22,192 nucleotides of DNA from an uncultured Clostridia bacterium (GCA_947626205.1 CANQRO010000012.1:1-22192); one strand, 5' to 3'. Shown: positions 1 through 7,977, counted from the stretch's first letter. Notes: a model not told the origin generated them from the sequence alone. Made by a program: numbers and translations.

Positions 1-197
1 TTTGAAACAATATAAAATTTAATACCTATTTTTTTTAAATCTTGACACCATACATCTACGCCTTCTAAAAAATTCTTGTCTATATCTATTAAAGTATTAT
101 CAACATCTAAAATAATTCCCTCTAAACAATTTTTTTTTAGTAATTCATATGATATTTTAGTGACATTTTTTACATATTCTTTTGGGTATAAAATCAT
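1..197 (-). CDS. yqeG: YqeG-family HAD phosphatase, N-terminal part (cut by window edge)
   Basis: Only the first 65 codons are inside the window; the gene runs off the left edge on the minus strand. The ATG at 197-195 follows an AAGGAG site at a normal distance. The visible protein has the HAD-superfamily motif I DVDNTL at residues 31-36, with its two aspartates (D31 nucleophile, D33), preceded by the hydrophobic strand GIIL. A short N-terminus leading straight into GIILDVDNTL is typical of YqeG, a HAD subfamily IIIA phosphatase usually found near aroE/yqeH or spore-related genes in Firmicutes. The cellular substrate is not firmly known. It diverges from the transporter at 326, and a TTGACA-type promoter lies upstream. 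Family assignment is good from motif and length of the leader; the rest of the protein cannot be checked. Confidence 0.8.
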   Translation of the reverse strand, partial: MILYPKEYVKNVTKISYELLKKNCLEGIILDVDNTLIDIDKNFLEGVDVWCQDLKKIGIKFYIVS

Positions 198-224
198 TAT
201 TTTACTCCTTTATTTTTCATTACT

Positions 225-253
225 ATATTATCAATTTGTCAGTTTTTTGTCAA
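225..253 (-). promoter_or_regulatory. Sigma-A-type promoter of yqeG
   Basis: On the minus strand TTGACA (253-248) is followed after 17 bases by TAATAT (230-225). It lies about 28 bases upstream of the yqeG start codon and points into that gene. A second GACA copy lies in the spacer. Confidence 0.55.
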
Positions 254-267
254 TTTATATTCATGTA

Positions 268-296
268 TTTACAAACTTTTTTTATTATTATATAAT
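268..296 (+). promoter_or_regulatory. Sigma-A-type promoter of the MFS transporter gene
   Basis: TTTACA (268-273), 17-base spacer, TATAAT (291-296). Transcription would start near 303, just ahead of the AAGGAG at 311-316, giving a leader of only about 23 bases. This excludes the upstream TTG at 296 as start codon, since it lies in the -10 element. Confidence 0.7.
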
Positions 297-325
297 TGTG
301 TATATTTACTAAGGAGAAAAGAATT

Positions 326-1609
326 ATGGTTATAGAAAACGCAATAGTAAAAGACGAAAAATATAATACGCGTTTATATCCTATTTATAAAGCATTATCT
401 TGGGATTTTTTGTTTTACTATCCTATTTGCTTTCTATTTTTAACTCAAGTAAAACATTTAAGTGGTTCTTCTGTATTATTTACAGAAGCTCTTTACACAA
501 TTTTCAGAGCCATTTTTCAAATTCCATGTTCTATTATAGTTGGCAAAATAGGTAATAGAAAAGGTCTTATTTTAGGAAATATTTCTCTTGCTGTTTCAAT
601 ATTTGTCTTACTAATTTCGAATAATATAATAGAAATTATCATATTCCAACTTGTATCTGGTATTGGTTTTAATTTAAAAAATATAACGGAATCGGCTATT
701 TTATTTGATTCTATTCCAAAATCAGATAAGAGAAATGATATCTTTTCTAAAATTGAAAGTAGAGCAAATTCATATTATTATTATCTAGAGGCTATAACTG
801 CAAGTATAACAGGCTTTTTATACGTATTTAATGGATACTTTCCAATGATTGCTTGCTTTATTTTATGCATCATTGCTGTAATCCTATCTACAAAATTTAA
901 AGAATTAAATTCATATAATACTGAAAAAGTTACAAGTTTTAGAAGTAGTTTTTTAGATTTAAAACAAGCTTTTCGCTTTATTTTTAACTCTAAAAGGTTA
1001 AAAGATTTACTTATTTTTAATTCAATAATGTGTGCTATTCTTAGTGTTTTATCATCACTTAGAAATAGTATATTGACTGACATAAAATTACCAGAACAAT
1101 ACTTTGGAATTGTTTTTGCTATATTAGGTATTATTTCTGCCCTTACTACACATAAATCTAACTATTTTCATAATAGATTTCGTAACCGTACTCTAAAGTT
1201 TTTTGGTATTACAATGGAAGTTTCTTTGATTGCTATTGGTTTACCTGTTATATTGAATTTTTCATTTCCTGTTGCTTTAGAAATTATACTTATAGCTTTT
1301 GCATTACAATATATAATAAAAGGTCCATTTTATACTTTAATTAAAAGATATTTAAGTAGTTTTTCTACATCTTCAATGAGGCCAAAAATTCTTTCAGCTG
1401 CTGAATTGTTACGTAGTATAGTACAAACTTTAATTGCTCTTTTATCATCTTTTTTACTAAGTTTTACAAACACAGCATATGTATTTATTATTATTGGATG
1501 CATTATTACCGTTATTTTAACTTTATTATTGGATCACATGAATCATACTGTTGGATTAAAACCTGAAGAATATAGCGATAAAGATATACGTTTTGTTGAA
1601 GTACATTAA
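326..1609 (+). CDS. MFS-type membrane transporter
   Basis: A 427-aa integral membrane protein with about 12 hydrophobic segments, the size and layout of the major facilitator superfamily. After the second hydrophobic segment comes GKIGNRKGLILG, matching the cytoplasmic loop 2-3 signature (G-x-x-x-D-R-x-G-R-[RK]) in degraded form. A hydrophilic central loop (about residues 190-225) separates two six-helix halves. The start ATG at 326 is chosen because AAGGAG lies 9 bases upstream and because the promoter -10 box covers the earlier in-frame TTG. The family exchanges small solutes or exports drugs; no substrate can be inferred. It stands alone, divergent from yqeG and convergent with the DUF3048 gene. 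Confidence 0.8.
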   Translation: MVIENAIVKDEKYNTRLYPIYKALSWDFLFYYPICFLFLTQVKHLSGSSVLFTEALYTIFRAIFQIPCSIIVGKIGNRKGLILGNISLAVSIFVLLISNNIIEIIIFQLVSGIGFNLKNITESAILFDSIPKSDKRNDIFSKIESRANSYYYYLEAITASITGFLYVFNGYFPMIACFILCIIAVILSTKFKELNSYNTEKVTSFRSSFLDLKQAFRFIFNSKRLKDLLIFNSIMCAILSVLSSLRNSILTDIKLPEQYFGIVFAILGIISALTTHKSNYFHNRFRNRTLKFFGITMEVSLIAIGLPVILNFSFPVALEIILIAFALQYIIKGPFYTLIKRYLSSFSTSSMRPKILSAAELLRSIVQTLIALLSSFLLSFTNTAYVFIIIGCIITVILTLLLDHMNHTVGLKPEEYSDKDIRFVEVH

Positions 1610-1625
1610 TATTTTGATATAAGAA

Positions 1626-1725
1626 AAGTGACATCGCCAAATGGCATTTTGCTTTGCAAATATGCATTAGACTAATGTAACTTAATCTTGTTTTATAGCA
1701 AAAATCTTCGATTTTTCCTATAAAA
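1626..1725. repeat. Two adjacent imperfect palindromes, possible REP/MITE-like intergenic element
   Basis: The first palindrome (1626-1683) has outer arms AAGTGACAT (1626-1634) and ATGTAACTT (1675-1683), and inner arms ATGGCATTTTGC (1641-1652) and GCAAATATGCAT (1656-1667). The second (1691-1725) has TTTTATAG/CTATAAAA outer arms and AAAAATC/GATTTTT inner arms around a TTC loop. No open frame fits. It lies between convergent genes just before the terminator. This could be a short repeated element or merely folded 3'-untranslated DNA; no second copy is seen in the window. Confidence 0.4.
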
Positions 1726-1726
1726 T

Positions 1727-1771
1727 AAAAAAAACTCCTTGTTAAACTTTTTTGCCTAACAAGGAGGTTTT
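1727..1771 (-). terminator. Rho-independent terminator of the DUF3048-end operon
   Basis: CTCCTTGTTA (1735-1744) pairs perfectly with TAACAAGGAG (1757-1766), 12-base loop. Read on the minus strand the stem is followed by eight U residues (1734-1727). On the plus strand four T follow, so it may also stop the transporter transcript. Confidence 0.85.
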
Positions 1772-1801
1772 ACCTTACTGTATAGTAAAATTTTTTGTTT
1801 G

Positions 1802-2845
1802 TTATTCGATTACAACTTTTGAATTAATTGGACAAATTTGAATGAATGTGTTTCCGTCGTTTACATTAATTTCATTTCCATCTAAATCTTTATAAACCGT
1901 TTGTTCGTTTCTTGCAGTTTTGGTTGCTGTTATTTCTATTGCTTTTCCATTAGTAATATAATAACCCTTACTTTCACCTATATTGTTCAACCCTTGACGT
2001 CCCTTGTTTTCTGTATCTTTTAATGTATAATTTCTTATAAAATCAATAATTATATTTTTAGTTGTTATATCTTCCTTAGTATCCCAATCGGTTTGTTTCT
2101 TATCATTAGAATATCTAGTATATCTTTTGGTTTCTTCATTATATATGTATGTTATCTCATTTAAATATGGAATTTCAATTTTCTTTGCATCTATTCCATT
2201 TTCTAAATTTACTTCGTCTAAGCTATAGTTTAACACACTTTTTAAAGATGATGTTGTACGATATTTTTTTTCATTACACATTTCCAAAATTTTTGCTGTA
2301 CTTGTAACAGCATTATGTGGAGATTTTTTGTCTTTTACTCTCCAGAAATCACCTTTTCCTTGTACTATTCCATTTATGTTTGATACTTTTAGCTTTTTAA
2401 TATCTGCTTGTGCTTGTGGACTCCAACCATAATGAACATATATTGCGTCATTTTCTAAAGCATAATCTAAAAAATAATGTCTTGAACTACGAATTGGTCC
2501 TATTTTACTTAAATCTTTATCTTTAAAAACTGCCATTAATCTTGTTTCTGAACCCTCTACTATAATTTCATAAACAATATAAGCATCATTTAACCCAGCT
2601 TGTGGAAGTGCTCCGTTATGGTTATCTATCATTACAGCGATTGGTCTTGAATTGCCATTAAATGTCTTTATAATTTTTTCTTCTTTCTTTACTTCTTCTA
2701 CTCCCAATGAAATAATTTTATTATCATTATCATTGCTTTCTTTAATTATTGTAAATATATTCATTAATCTCATAGCAAGTAATGTTCCTGCAGATATAAT
2801 TAGTATAATTAATAATACAATTAAAAATATCAATGCTTTTTTCAT
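1802..2845 (-). CDS. DUF3048 domain protein (YerB-like), membrane anchored
   Basis: A 347-aa protein with one N-terminal hydrophobic segment (about residues 4-27) and an extracytoplasmic body. The sequence RPIAVMIDNH, then LNDAYIVYEI, GSETRLMAVF, IGPIRSSR and DAIYVHYGWS is the characteristic DUF3048 N-terminal half, and the C-terminal region with an NxYxDxxGN-like end corresponds to the second DUF3048 domain. B. subtilis YerB is a lipoprotein of this family; here no lipobox cysteine is visible, so it is probably held by the uncleaved helix. Biochemical function is unknown. SD-like AAGGGG precedes the ATG. It is the last gene of the minus-strand cluster, 17 bases after the kinase-like gene, and ends before a strong terminator. 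Confidence 0.85.
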   Translation of the reverse strand: MKKALIFLIVLLIILIISAGTLLAMRLMNIFTIIKESNDNDNKIISLGVEEVKKEEKIIKTFNGNSRPIAVMIDNHNGALPQAGLNDAYIVYEIIVEGSETRLMAVFKDKDLSKIGPIRSSRHYFLDYALENDAIYVHYGWSPQAQADIKKLKVSNINGIVQGKGDFWRVKDKKSPHNAVTSTAKILEMCNEKKYRTTSSLKSVLNYSLDEVNLENGIDAKKIEIPYLNEITYIYNEETKRYTRYSNDKKQTDWDTKEDITTKNIIIDFIRNYTLKDTENKGRQGLNNIGESKGYYITNGKAIEITATKTARNEQTVYKDLDGNEINVNDGNTFIQICPINSKVVIE

Positions 2846-2862
2846 TTTTTATCCCCTTTTAT

Positions 2863-3714
2863 CTACTTTCTAAAAGTTAAAGTTTCAAAAAATTGTGATA
2901 TTAAATTAATTTCTGTAAAACCTAAATATGTAAATGCAATACCATATAAAAGTATAACTACTAGTATTCCGACACATGCTCCTACTATAATTTCTGTTTT
3001 GGTTCTTTTCCCTGTTTGGTATCTATTAATAGAAACAAGTAATGCAAGTACTAATGCCAAAGTAAAAATAACTACATTCTTAGTGCTAATCCACACAATG
3101 GTTAATGCAGCAAAAGCAACTGCCGTTTGCCCACTTGGCATAAAATCTTTTTTAATAAATTTATGTTTTTTTGTTGCAGCAGCTTTTAGAGTAACAATAA
3201 CAATTACTGTTAATAATACTGATACGAAAGCTAAATGTACTGGAGAATTTACAATTTCGTCAATTAATGTTAACCCTATTGTACTAATTTTTTCAAAAAA
3301 CAGAAAATATGCAACAATAATAGCATTTATAGCAGAAATTACAACTCCTCCTGCAGCTACGTCTTTTGCAATTTTAGCTTTAGGATGATATAAATCTGTA
3401 TATAAATCTACTACTGTTTCAACAGCAGTATTCATCATTTCTGCTACAATTATTAAAACAACAGTAAACATTAAGCACAAGAATTCAGCCTTAGATAAAT
3501 CAAAAAATAAGCTTATTAGCATTACAATTACAGCAATCACAAGTTGTTTCTTTATGTTGCTTTGTGTAGTTATTGCATAAATAATACCATCTAATGCATT
3601 TTGACATGCATCTAAAAAGTTTGCATTTTTCATTTTTTCAGGTTTATTTTCTTCTTTAATATTATTTTCTATTTCTTTATCATTTTTTTCTCTTTTATCT
3701 TTTTTCTTATTCAT
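2863..3714 (-). CDS. Diacylglycerol/undecaprenol kinase fused to a degenerate PAP2-like phosphatase domain
   Basis: A 283-aa membrane protein. Residues about 30-140 are a DgkA-family kinase: E92-x-x-NTAVE (95-99), VVDL (101-104) and AKDVAAGGV (116-124) are the conserved catalytic and Mg-ATP-binding segments on three helices. In Gram-positives such kinases phosphorylate undecaprenol or diacylglycerol. Residues about 155-270 form further helices resembling a PAP2 phosphatase, with MPSGQ (192-196) and NRYQTGKR (230-237). In active PAP2 enzymes these would be PSGH and SRxxxxxH; here both histidines are Q196 and R237, so phosphatase activity looks lost. The ATG at 3714 is chosen because AGGTGA lies 8 bases upstream; a GTG 12 bases earlier overlaps that site. 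It follows ybeY by 16 bases, a usual neighbour in Firmicutes. Confidence 0.82.
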   Translation of the reverse strand: MNKKKDKREKNDKEIENNIKEENKPEKMKNANFLDACQNALDGIIYAITTQSNIKKQLVIAVIVMLISLFFDLSKAEFLCLMFTVVLIIVAEMMNTAVETVVDLYTDLYHPKAKIAKDVAAGGVVISAINAIIVAYFLFFEKISTIGLTLIDEIVNSPVHLAFVSVLLTVIVIVTLKAAATKKHKFIKKDFMPSGQTAVAFAALTIVWISTKNVVIFTLALVLALLVSINRYQTGKRTKTEIIVGACVGILVVILLYGIAFTYLGFTEINLISQFFETLTFRK

Positions 3715-3730
3715 ATATATTATCACCTAT

Positions 3731-4213
3731 TTAAATTCTTGTAATATTTAAATTGTTTAATACTTTTTCCTCTTTTTCTCGCATTGCTATTTTATCATTT
3801 TCATTCATGTGATCATAACCCATTATATGATAGAAACCATGAACTATCATGTATGAAAGCTCTCTTTCAAAGCTATGTCCATATTCTTTGGCTTGTTCAC
3901 TAATTCTTGGAATTGAAATAACAATATCACCTATAACATCATTCACAATAGGCTTATCATTATTTTTTATTTTTTCAATGTCATCTTTCTCAAACATTGG
4001 AAATGATAATACATCCGTTTCTTTATCTATATTTCTAAAATTTTTATTTATTGTTCGAATATTTTCTGGATTCGTTAATGTAACACTAAGATATAAATTT
4101 TTAGATAGTAAATTTTCTTCTTTAAAGCATGCTTCTACTACTTTTTTTATTATATTATCATATTTATTAGTTTGTTCAATTTCCAAAAATTCAATTTCTA
4201 CTAATTCTTCCAT
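3731..4213 (-). CDS. ybeY: Endoribonuclease YbeY, rRNA maturation
   Basis: A 160-aa protein with the diagnostic zinc motif HGFYHIMGYDH: H125, H129 and H135 (H-x3-H-x5-H), preceded by the conserved R60-NIDKETDVLSFP block and GDIVIS. YbeY is a metal-dependent RNase acting in 16S rRNA 3'-end processing and ribosome quality control. The ATG at 4213 is preferred: AAAAGGAG lies 5 bases upstream, giving the usual length. An ATG at 4246 would overlap the upstream gene and lacks a site. The gene lies between an unknown protein and dgkA; the ybeY-dgkA order is common in Firmicutes, though phoH normally precedes it. Confidence 0.95.
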   Translation of the reverse strand: MEELVEIEFLEIEQTNKYDNIIKKVVEACFKEENLLSKNLYLSVTLTNPENIRTINKNFRNIDKETDVLSFPMFEKDDIEKIKNNDKPIVNDVIGDIVISIPRISEQAKEYGHSFERELSYMIVHGFYHIMGYDHMNENDKIAMREKEEKVLNNLNITRI

Positions 4214-4238
4214 ATGGCTCCTTTTATTTATAAACTCT

Positions 4239-5453
4239 TTATGCAACTGTTTTTTTCTTTGTGCATCTTTCTTGTAATGTTTTACAGGAATTCTTTACTT
4301 TTTTCATAACTCCCATTTCAACCAATTTTTCTTTGTAAAATTTAATTATTTGTTCATATTTCTGTGGATTTATAGATACCGCTTTTAAATCATTTTTTAT
4401 AAATAAAATTTCTTTTTTCTTTAAATACTCATCTGGACTATTTTGCTTTAAATCTTCTATCTTTTTAAATTCTGTCCAGAATTTTTTATATTGTTCTCTA
4501 CTTTCTGCTTTATCCCAATATATTTTTGTAGATAATAATCTAATATTATAATCTTCTATTAAATTAATTAACATTTCAAATGCTTCTTCTTTTTTTCTTT
4601 CATTTTTTGCACTTACTATCATTTGTCTTGTATCTTTTAGAAGTTTTATATAGCATTGTTCAGCTACAATTAGTGGTAAACTATGAGTAAATAATTTTCT
4701 ACTTATTCCTAATAAAATTAGTTGTTTTTCAATTTCATCTCTTTCATCTAACTTGCCTACTGAGAATGTATTGAATCTATCATATTGTTGTATTACTTCT
4801 TTATCTGTTGCATTTCCATCAATTTTAATTTTAATAGGCAATATATTTACTATATATTCCTCTAATGTTTGAAAAATACTTTCATATATTTTTTCATTTC
4901 TTTCTTTTGTAGATTTATTATCTGCTAACTGAATAGAATAGTTTTTTAGAATTCCTTTATAAAGTGTTTCCATTTTATTGGTATAAAATTTTTCAAATCG
5001 TGCTTGTACTTTTTCTTTATTTTGAGATTGAATAGTTTCATAATCTAATTCTAATAAATATTTTTGTTTGCGATATTTATATTCAATATATTGTGTTTCT
5101 TTTAAATGTATAACCGTATAATACTTAGATAAAGCTGTTCGTTCAAATGGCGTAGCCGTATCATTTTTTACTTTCTTATATATTGAATCCATTACATATT
5201 TATCAATAGATTCTAAGTATAAAGCATATAAATCTTCATATTTTTTTAATAAGATTTCTTTTTTATTAGTTTCATCATTATTTTCTTCATTTATATAATT
5301 TTCATATGCTTTTAATAAGTTATTTCGTTTTGTGGAAATTAGTAATCCATTAATTCCAATTTTAGTTGGTATTAATAATTTACTAATTGTACTCGATATT
5401 TTTCCTAAAAATGTTTTGTTTGTTTCTAGTACTCTTAAACTCTTTTCAGCCAT
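4239..5453 (-). CDS. Unrecognised 404-aa charged helical protein in the yqfCD-ybeY locus
   Basis: I do not recognise this protein. It is 404 aa, rich in K, E, Y, N and I, mostly predicted helical from its composition, with no signal peptide or clear membrane span. The N-terminus (about residues 15-40) is amphipathic with several isoleucines and leucines (KISSTISKLLIPTKIGINGLLI) and could touch membrane. The C-terminus is basic and holds two cysteines (NSCKTLQERCTKKK). No catalytic signature or P-loop is visible, so it is not PhoH, whose gene usually occupies this position. AAAGGATG precedes the ATG and overlaps the yqfD stop region, implying coupled translation. It ends 25 bases before ybeY. 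Position suggests a sporulation or RNA-processing role, but that is only context. Confidence 0.75.
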   Translation of the reverse strand: MAEKSLRVLETNKTFLGKISSTISKLLIPTKIGINGLLISTKRNNLLKAYENYINEENNDETNKKEILLKKYEDLYALYLESIDKYVMDSIYKKVKNDTATPFERTALSKYYTVIHLKETQYIEYKYRKQKYLLELDYETIQSQNKEKVQARFEKFYTNKMETLYKGILKNYSIQLADNKSTKERNEKIYESIFQTLEEYIVNILPIKIKIDGNATDKEVIQQYDRFNTFSVGKLDERDEIEKQLILLGISRKLFTHSLPLIVAEQCYIKLLKDTRQMIVSAKNERKKEEAFEMLINLIEDYNIRLLSTKIYWDKAESREQYKKFWTEFKKIEDLKQNSPDEYLKKKEILFIKNDLKAVSINPQKYEQIIKFYKEKLVEMGVMKKVKNSCKTLQERCTKKKTVA

Positions 5454-5467
5454 TTGTCATCATCCTT

Positions 5468-6652
5468 TCAAAATAATATTTTTTCATTTGTGCCTATATT
5501 TTCAAGTACTTCATATATTAATTCTACTTCTAATGCTTCGCCTTTTTCTTTAAAATTAACCTGCGTATTTACAATATTTTCTGTTTTTTGAATCTTACTT
5601 TTTATTTCATTTTCTAATTCTTTTAATAAAATTTCTTTTGCTTCATCAATTGTGTATGTAATTGTGCTACCTTTTAATTCTTTATAAGTTGTTTTAGTAA
5701 ATTCTATAGGGAAATAGAAGTTTGAAAATATTTTTAGTTTCTTTGTCTCATTTATTGTATCATACTTTTCAAAATTTGAAACCCCTTTCGGAAAATTTAT
5801 TTTGAAATTATTAATTTTTATTCCATAACTGCTTTTTTTATTTCCGGTTTCTTCATTTTTTGTTTGTGTCAAGTTCATTTCTTTTTTACCTGAATACCAA
5901 ACTTTTGCCTCTATTTCTGCTTTTGCATGAACATATCTTGTACCTGTATATTTTCCCTCTAACCAACCATTAACAAGTACATCTCCTTCTTTTACAATAT
6001 CACCTATTTTTACTACGGCTGTACCGTTTTGAACGTTAATTTTTGTTATTTTCCCTGATTTGTTTGAAATAATATTGCAATATTCATTTTCATCTATTAT
6101 TTCTGGTTTTTTGTCTGCTTCCACAATCTTTACAATAGCATTAGTTCCTTTTAATTCAATACCAATCCATGCAATATCATTTCTTTTAAGTCTAATATTT
6201 TGAATAATTTTTTGAGTATTTATTTTTGGTTTTAAAGTTCCTATTTTTAATCCATTCTCTTCTAAATTAAGCATTATATCTTCTGTAACAATATTATAAT
6301 TACCTTCTATTTGAATGTTCCACACAAAATTGGAAATTCCAAAAATAAATGAAATTAATACAATAAGCAATATAAAAAATATTTTTCTTTTTCTGTATTT
6401 ATTCATTATGAATGGAAGTCCCTTTTTCTTTTTAAGTTTAATTCTACATTTAGTAATGCTTGCAATTTTTCTCATTTTTTTAAAATCTTTAATACCAACA
6501 TTTGCATATAAAAACGTAGATTTAGTTCGTTTTAAATTCCATAATAATATTTTTTTACTAATGCATATATTAATAAATCTTTCTATGAAATATCCTTCAA
6601 CACTAATGCTTATGTATCCAAATATATAGTTCATTAGAATTTTAAAAAACAC
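5468..6652 (-). CDS. yqfD: Sporulation protein YqfD
   Basis: A 394-aa protein matching the YqfD family: an N-terminal cytosolic domain beginning FGYISISVEGYFIERFINIC (residues 11-30), a single membrane helix at about 90-110, then an extracytoplasmic part with IEGNYNIV, a WIGIELKGTNAIVKIVEA stretch and the GDIVKEGDVLVNGW (about 217-230) barrel-like segment. YqfD is a mother-cell sporulation protein, made under sigma-E in B. subtilis and needed for efficient spore formation; molecular role unclear. The start is GTG at 6652, sharing one base with the yqfC stop (TAGTG), with GGAGG 10 bases upstream inside yqfC. This indicates translational coupling. Family usual length is about 390-400. Confidence 0.92.
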   Translation of the reverse strand: MFFKILMNYIFGYISISVEGYFIERFINICISKKILLWNLKRTKSTFLYANVGIKDFKKMRKIASITKCRIKLKKKKGLPFIMNKYRKRKIFFILLIVLISFIFGISNFVWNIQIEGNYNIVTEDIMLNLEENGLKIGTLKPKINTQKIIQNIRLKRNDIAWIGIELKGTNAIVKIVEADKKPEIIDENEYCNIISNKSGKITKINVQNGTAVVKIGDIVKEGDVLVNGWLEGKYTGTRYVHAKAEIEAKVWYSGKKEMNLTQTKNEETGNKKSSYGIKINNFKINFPKGVSNFEKYDTINETKKLKIFSNFYFPIEFTKTTYKELKGSTITYTIDEAKEILLKELENEIKSKIQKTENIVNTQVNFKEKGEALEVELIYEVLENIGTNEKILF

Positions 6653-6954
6653 TAAAGGTTTCCCTCCTCTTCATCAATTATACTTTCAAAATCTAAACTA
6701 TCTATTTTACCTAAAATCATAATATCATCACCTGTCATCTCCTTTAAATGCAAATTGAATCCATTTATATTAATAGCTCCTATGTGTGTATTAATTTTTA
6801 CATAAAAATCTTCATATTCTAAAATAGCTTTGTAATTTTCAATAAGTAATTCTTCAAAACCTACTATTGTAAGCTTCGGTCTATTTGATACTATTTCTTC
6901 TGGTAATTCAAAAAAATTGTTCAAATTGTTGTTTTTTTTCTTTCTTGATCTCAT
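6652..6954 (-). CDS. yqfC: Sporulation protein YqfC (YabP/YqfC family)
   Basis: A 100-aa protein with the YabP/YqfC fold: basic leader, then LPEEIVSNRPKLTIVGFEEL, YKAILEYEDFYVKINTHIGAININGFNLHLKEMTGDDIMILGKIDSLDF. The pattern of a short beta-rich protein with G-x-L/I-x-I/L-x-G-x-x-L and a closing I-x-G-x-I is characteristic. YqfC is a small sigma-E-dependent mother-cell protein partnered with YqfD. Length and position directly before yqfD match the canonical arrangement. It starts 16 bases after pdaA stops, with an AGGAGAGGAAAC site ahead of its ATG. Likely read from the pdaA promoter region or from an internal promoter I cannot pinpoint. Confidence 0.93.
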   Translation of the reverse strand: MRSRKKKNNNLNNFFELPEEIVSNRPKLTIVGFEELLIENYKAILEYEDFYVKINTHIGAININGFNLHLKEMTGDDIMILGKIDSLDFESIIDEEEGNL

Positions 6955-6970
6955 GTTTCCTCTCCTTTAT

Positions 6971-7786
6971 TTATCTTTCAAATTCATTCAAACTTTTAAA
7001 TTCATATCCCATATTTCTTACTTCTTTAATAATTGTATCTAAAATATTAGCATTATCTTTAGAATTACCATGAAGTAAAATTACTGCTCCAGGATGTATA
7101 TTATCTAATATTTTCTTCTTTGCATATTCTTCTCTTCCTTGTTTATTTTCATCCCAATCATCATATGCTAAACTCCACATTACAGTTGTATAACCTAATC
7201 CATTTGTATAACTTATAGTTCTTTCACTAAATTCCCCTTTTGGTGGTCGTAAATACTTCATTTCATAACCGAATTTTTTATATACCGCCGTATGTAAATC
7301 CATTACTTCAGATTTTAATTTATCTTCTTCTAAATCTGGCATACTTTTATGATTCACTGTATGGTTGCCTACTATATGTCCGCCAGATATCATGTCTTTT
7401 ACTAGTTGTTCTTGTGTATTAATAAAATGTGCCGTTAGAAAAAAGCAAGCTTTCACTTCATTTTCTTTTAATGTTTGTAGGATTTGAGGAGTATAACCCG
7501 CTTCATATCCTTCATCAAATGTTAAATAAACATATTTTTTATCTTTATTTCCCATTGCAATTCCTTTATATTTATCCATTAATGCTTTATTTTTAGTTCC
7601 TAAGTCCGGTTGTACATGTTCTTTTTCTCTTTTAACACCCCATCCTATCTTCACGTTACTTAATTGAAGCTCAGCACTTGTTTGTAGCAATTCTTCATCC
7701 TTATTAGCTTGTATAATAAAAAAAGTAAAAAGCAACAAAAATACTATACTTAAACATATACTAGAAATTTTTCTCTTATCTTTCAT
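6971..7786 (-). CDS. pdaA: Polysaccharide deacetylase, PdaA-like (spore cortex muramic-delta-lactam formation)
   Basis: A 271-aa protein with an N-terminal membrane/signal helix (about residues 8-26) and a NodB-type deacetylase domain from about 83. Motifs: TFDEGYE (89-95; D91 catalytic base), HTVNH (H142, H146 metal ligands), LRPPKGEFSE (179-188) and ILLHG (236-240, H239). The TFD-x-GYE form, PP-[KR]-G-x-FSE and an HGNSKDNA-like end are those of PdaA rather than general chitin deacetylases. In B. subtilis PdaA de-N-acetylates muramic acid after CwlD so that delta-lactam forms in spore cortex. Glu replaces the second Asp of the classic TFDD motif, a position that varies in PdaA. First gene of the sporulation cluster; AAAGGA precedes the ATG. 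Confidence 0.88.
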   Translation of the reverse strand: MKDKRKISSICLSIVFLLLFTFFIIQANKDEELLQTSAELQLSNVKIGWGVKREKEHVQPDLGTKNKALMDKYKGIAMGNKDKKYVYLTFDEGYEAGYTPQILQTLKENEVKACFFLTAHFINTQEQLVKDMISGGHIVGNHTVNHKSMPDLEEDKLKSEVMDLHTAVYKKFGYEMKYLRPPKGEFSERTISYTNGLGYTTVMWSLAYDDWDENKQGREEYAKKKILDNIHPGAVILLHGNSKDNANILDTIIKEVRNMGYEFKSLNEFER

Positions 7787-7822
7787 TCTTTTAAATCCTT
7801 TCTCTATTTTATATTCTTTACA

Positions 7823-7851
7823 TCATATGAAAATGTTGTATATATTATTAC
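7823..7851 (-). promoter_or_regulatory. Possible forespore (sigma-G-like) promoter of pdaA
   Basis: On the minus strand GTAATA (7851-7846), 16 bases, CATATGA (7829-7823), loosely resembling the sigma-G consensus TGAATA/CATACTA. pdaA is sigma-G dependent in B. subtilis. No sigma-A promoter is evident here. The match is weak. Confidence 0.25.
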
Positions 7852-7903
7852 TTCATATTTTTGTTTATAAAATATATTTAGTAAAATATTAACTCATTGG
7901 CTG

Positions 7904-7926
7904 CTAGTAGAATACCTACTAGGTAT
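7904..7926. promoter_or_regulatory. Two overlapping palindromes, possible operator
   Basis: CTAGTAG (7904-7910) and CTACTAG (7916-7922) form one inverted repeat with a 5-base gap. ATACCTA (7912-7918) and TAGGTAT (7920-7926) form a second around a single C. The two share bases, so they cannot both extrude. They lie about 50 bases upstream of the kinase promoter. Confidence 0.35.
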
Positions 7927-7977
7927 CAATTTTGCTGAAATTTTTATCCATTTTTTCATAAAATGACATTTTTCTGC

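Noticed and set aside
76..312. Plus-strand 78-codon open frame at the left edge
   Set aside because: It overlaps yqeG on the other strand, which has the DVDNTL motif and a good ribosome binding site, and it runs through both divergent promoters.
2999..3388. Plus-strand open frame opposite the DgkA fusion
   Set aside because: Antisense shadow of a gene with conserved kinase motifs; no ribosome binding site.
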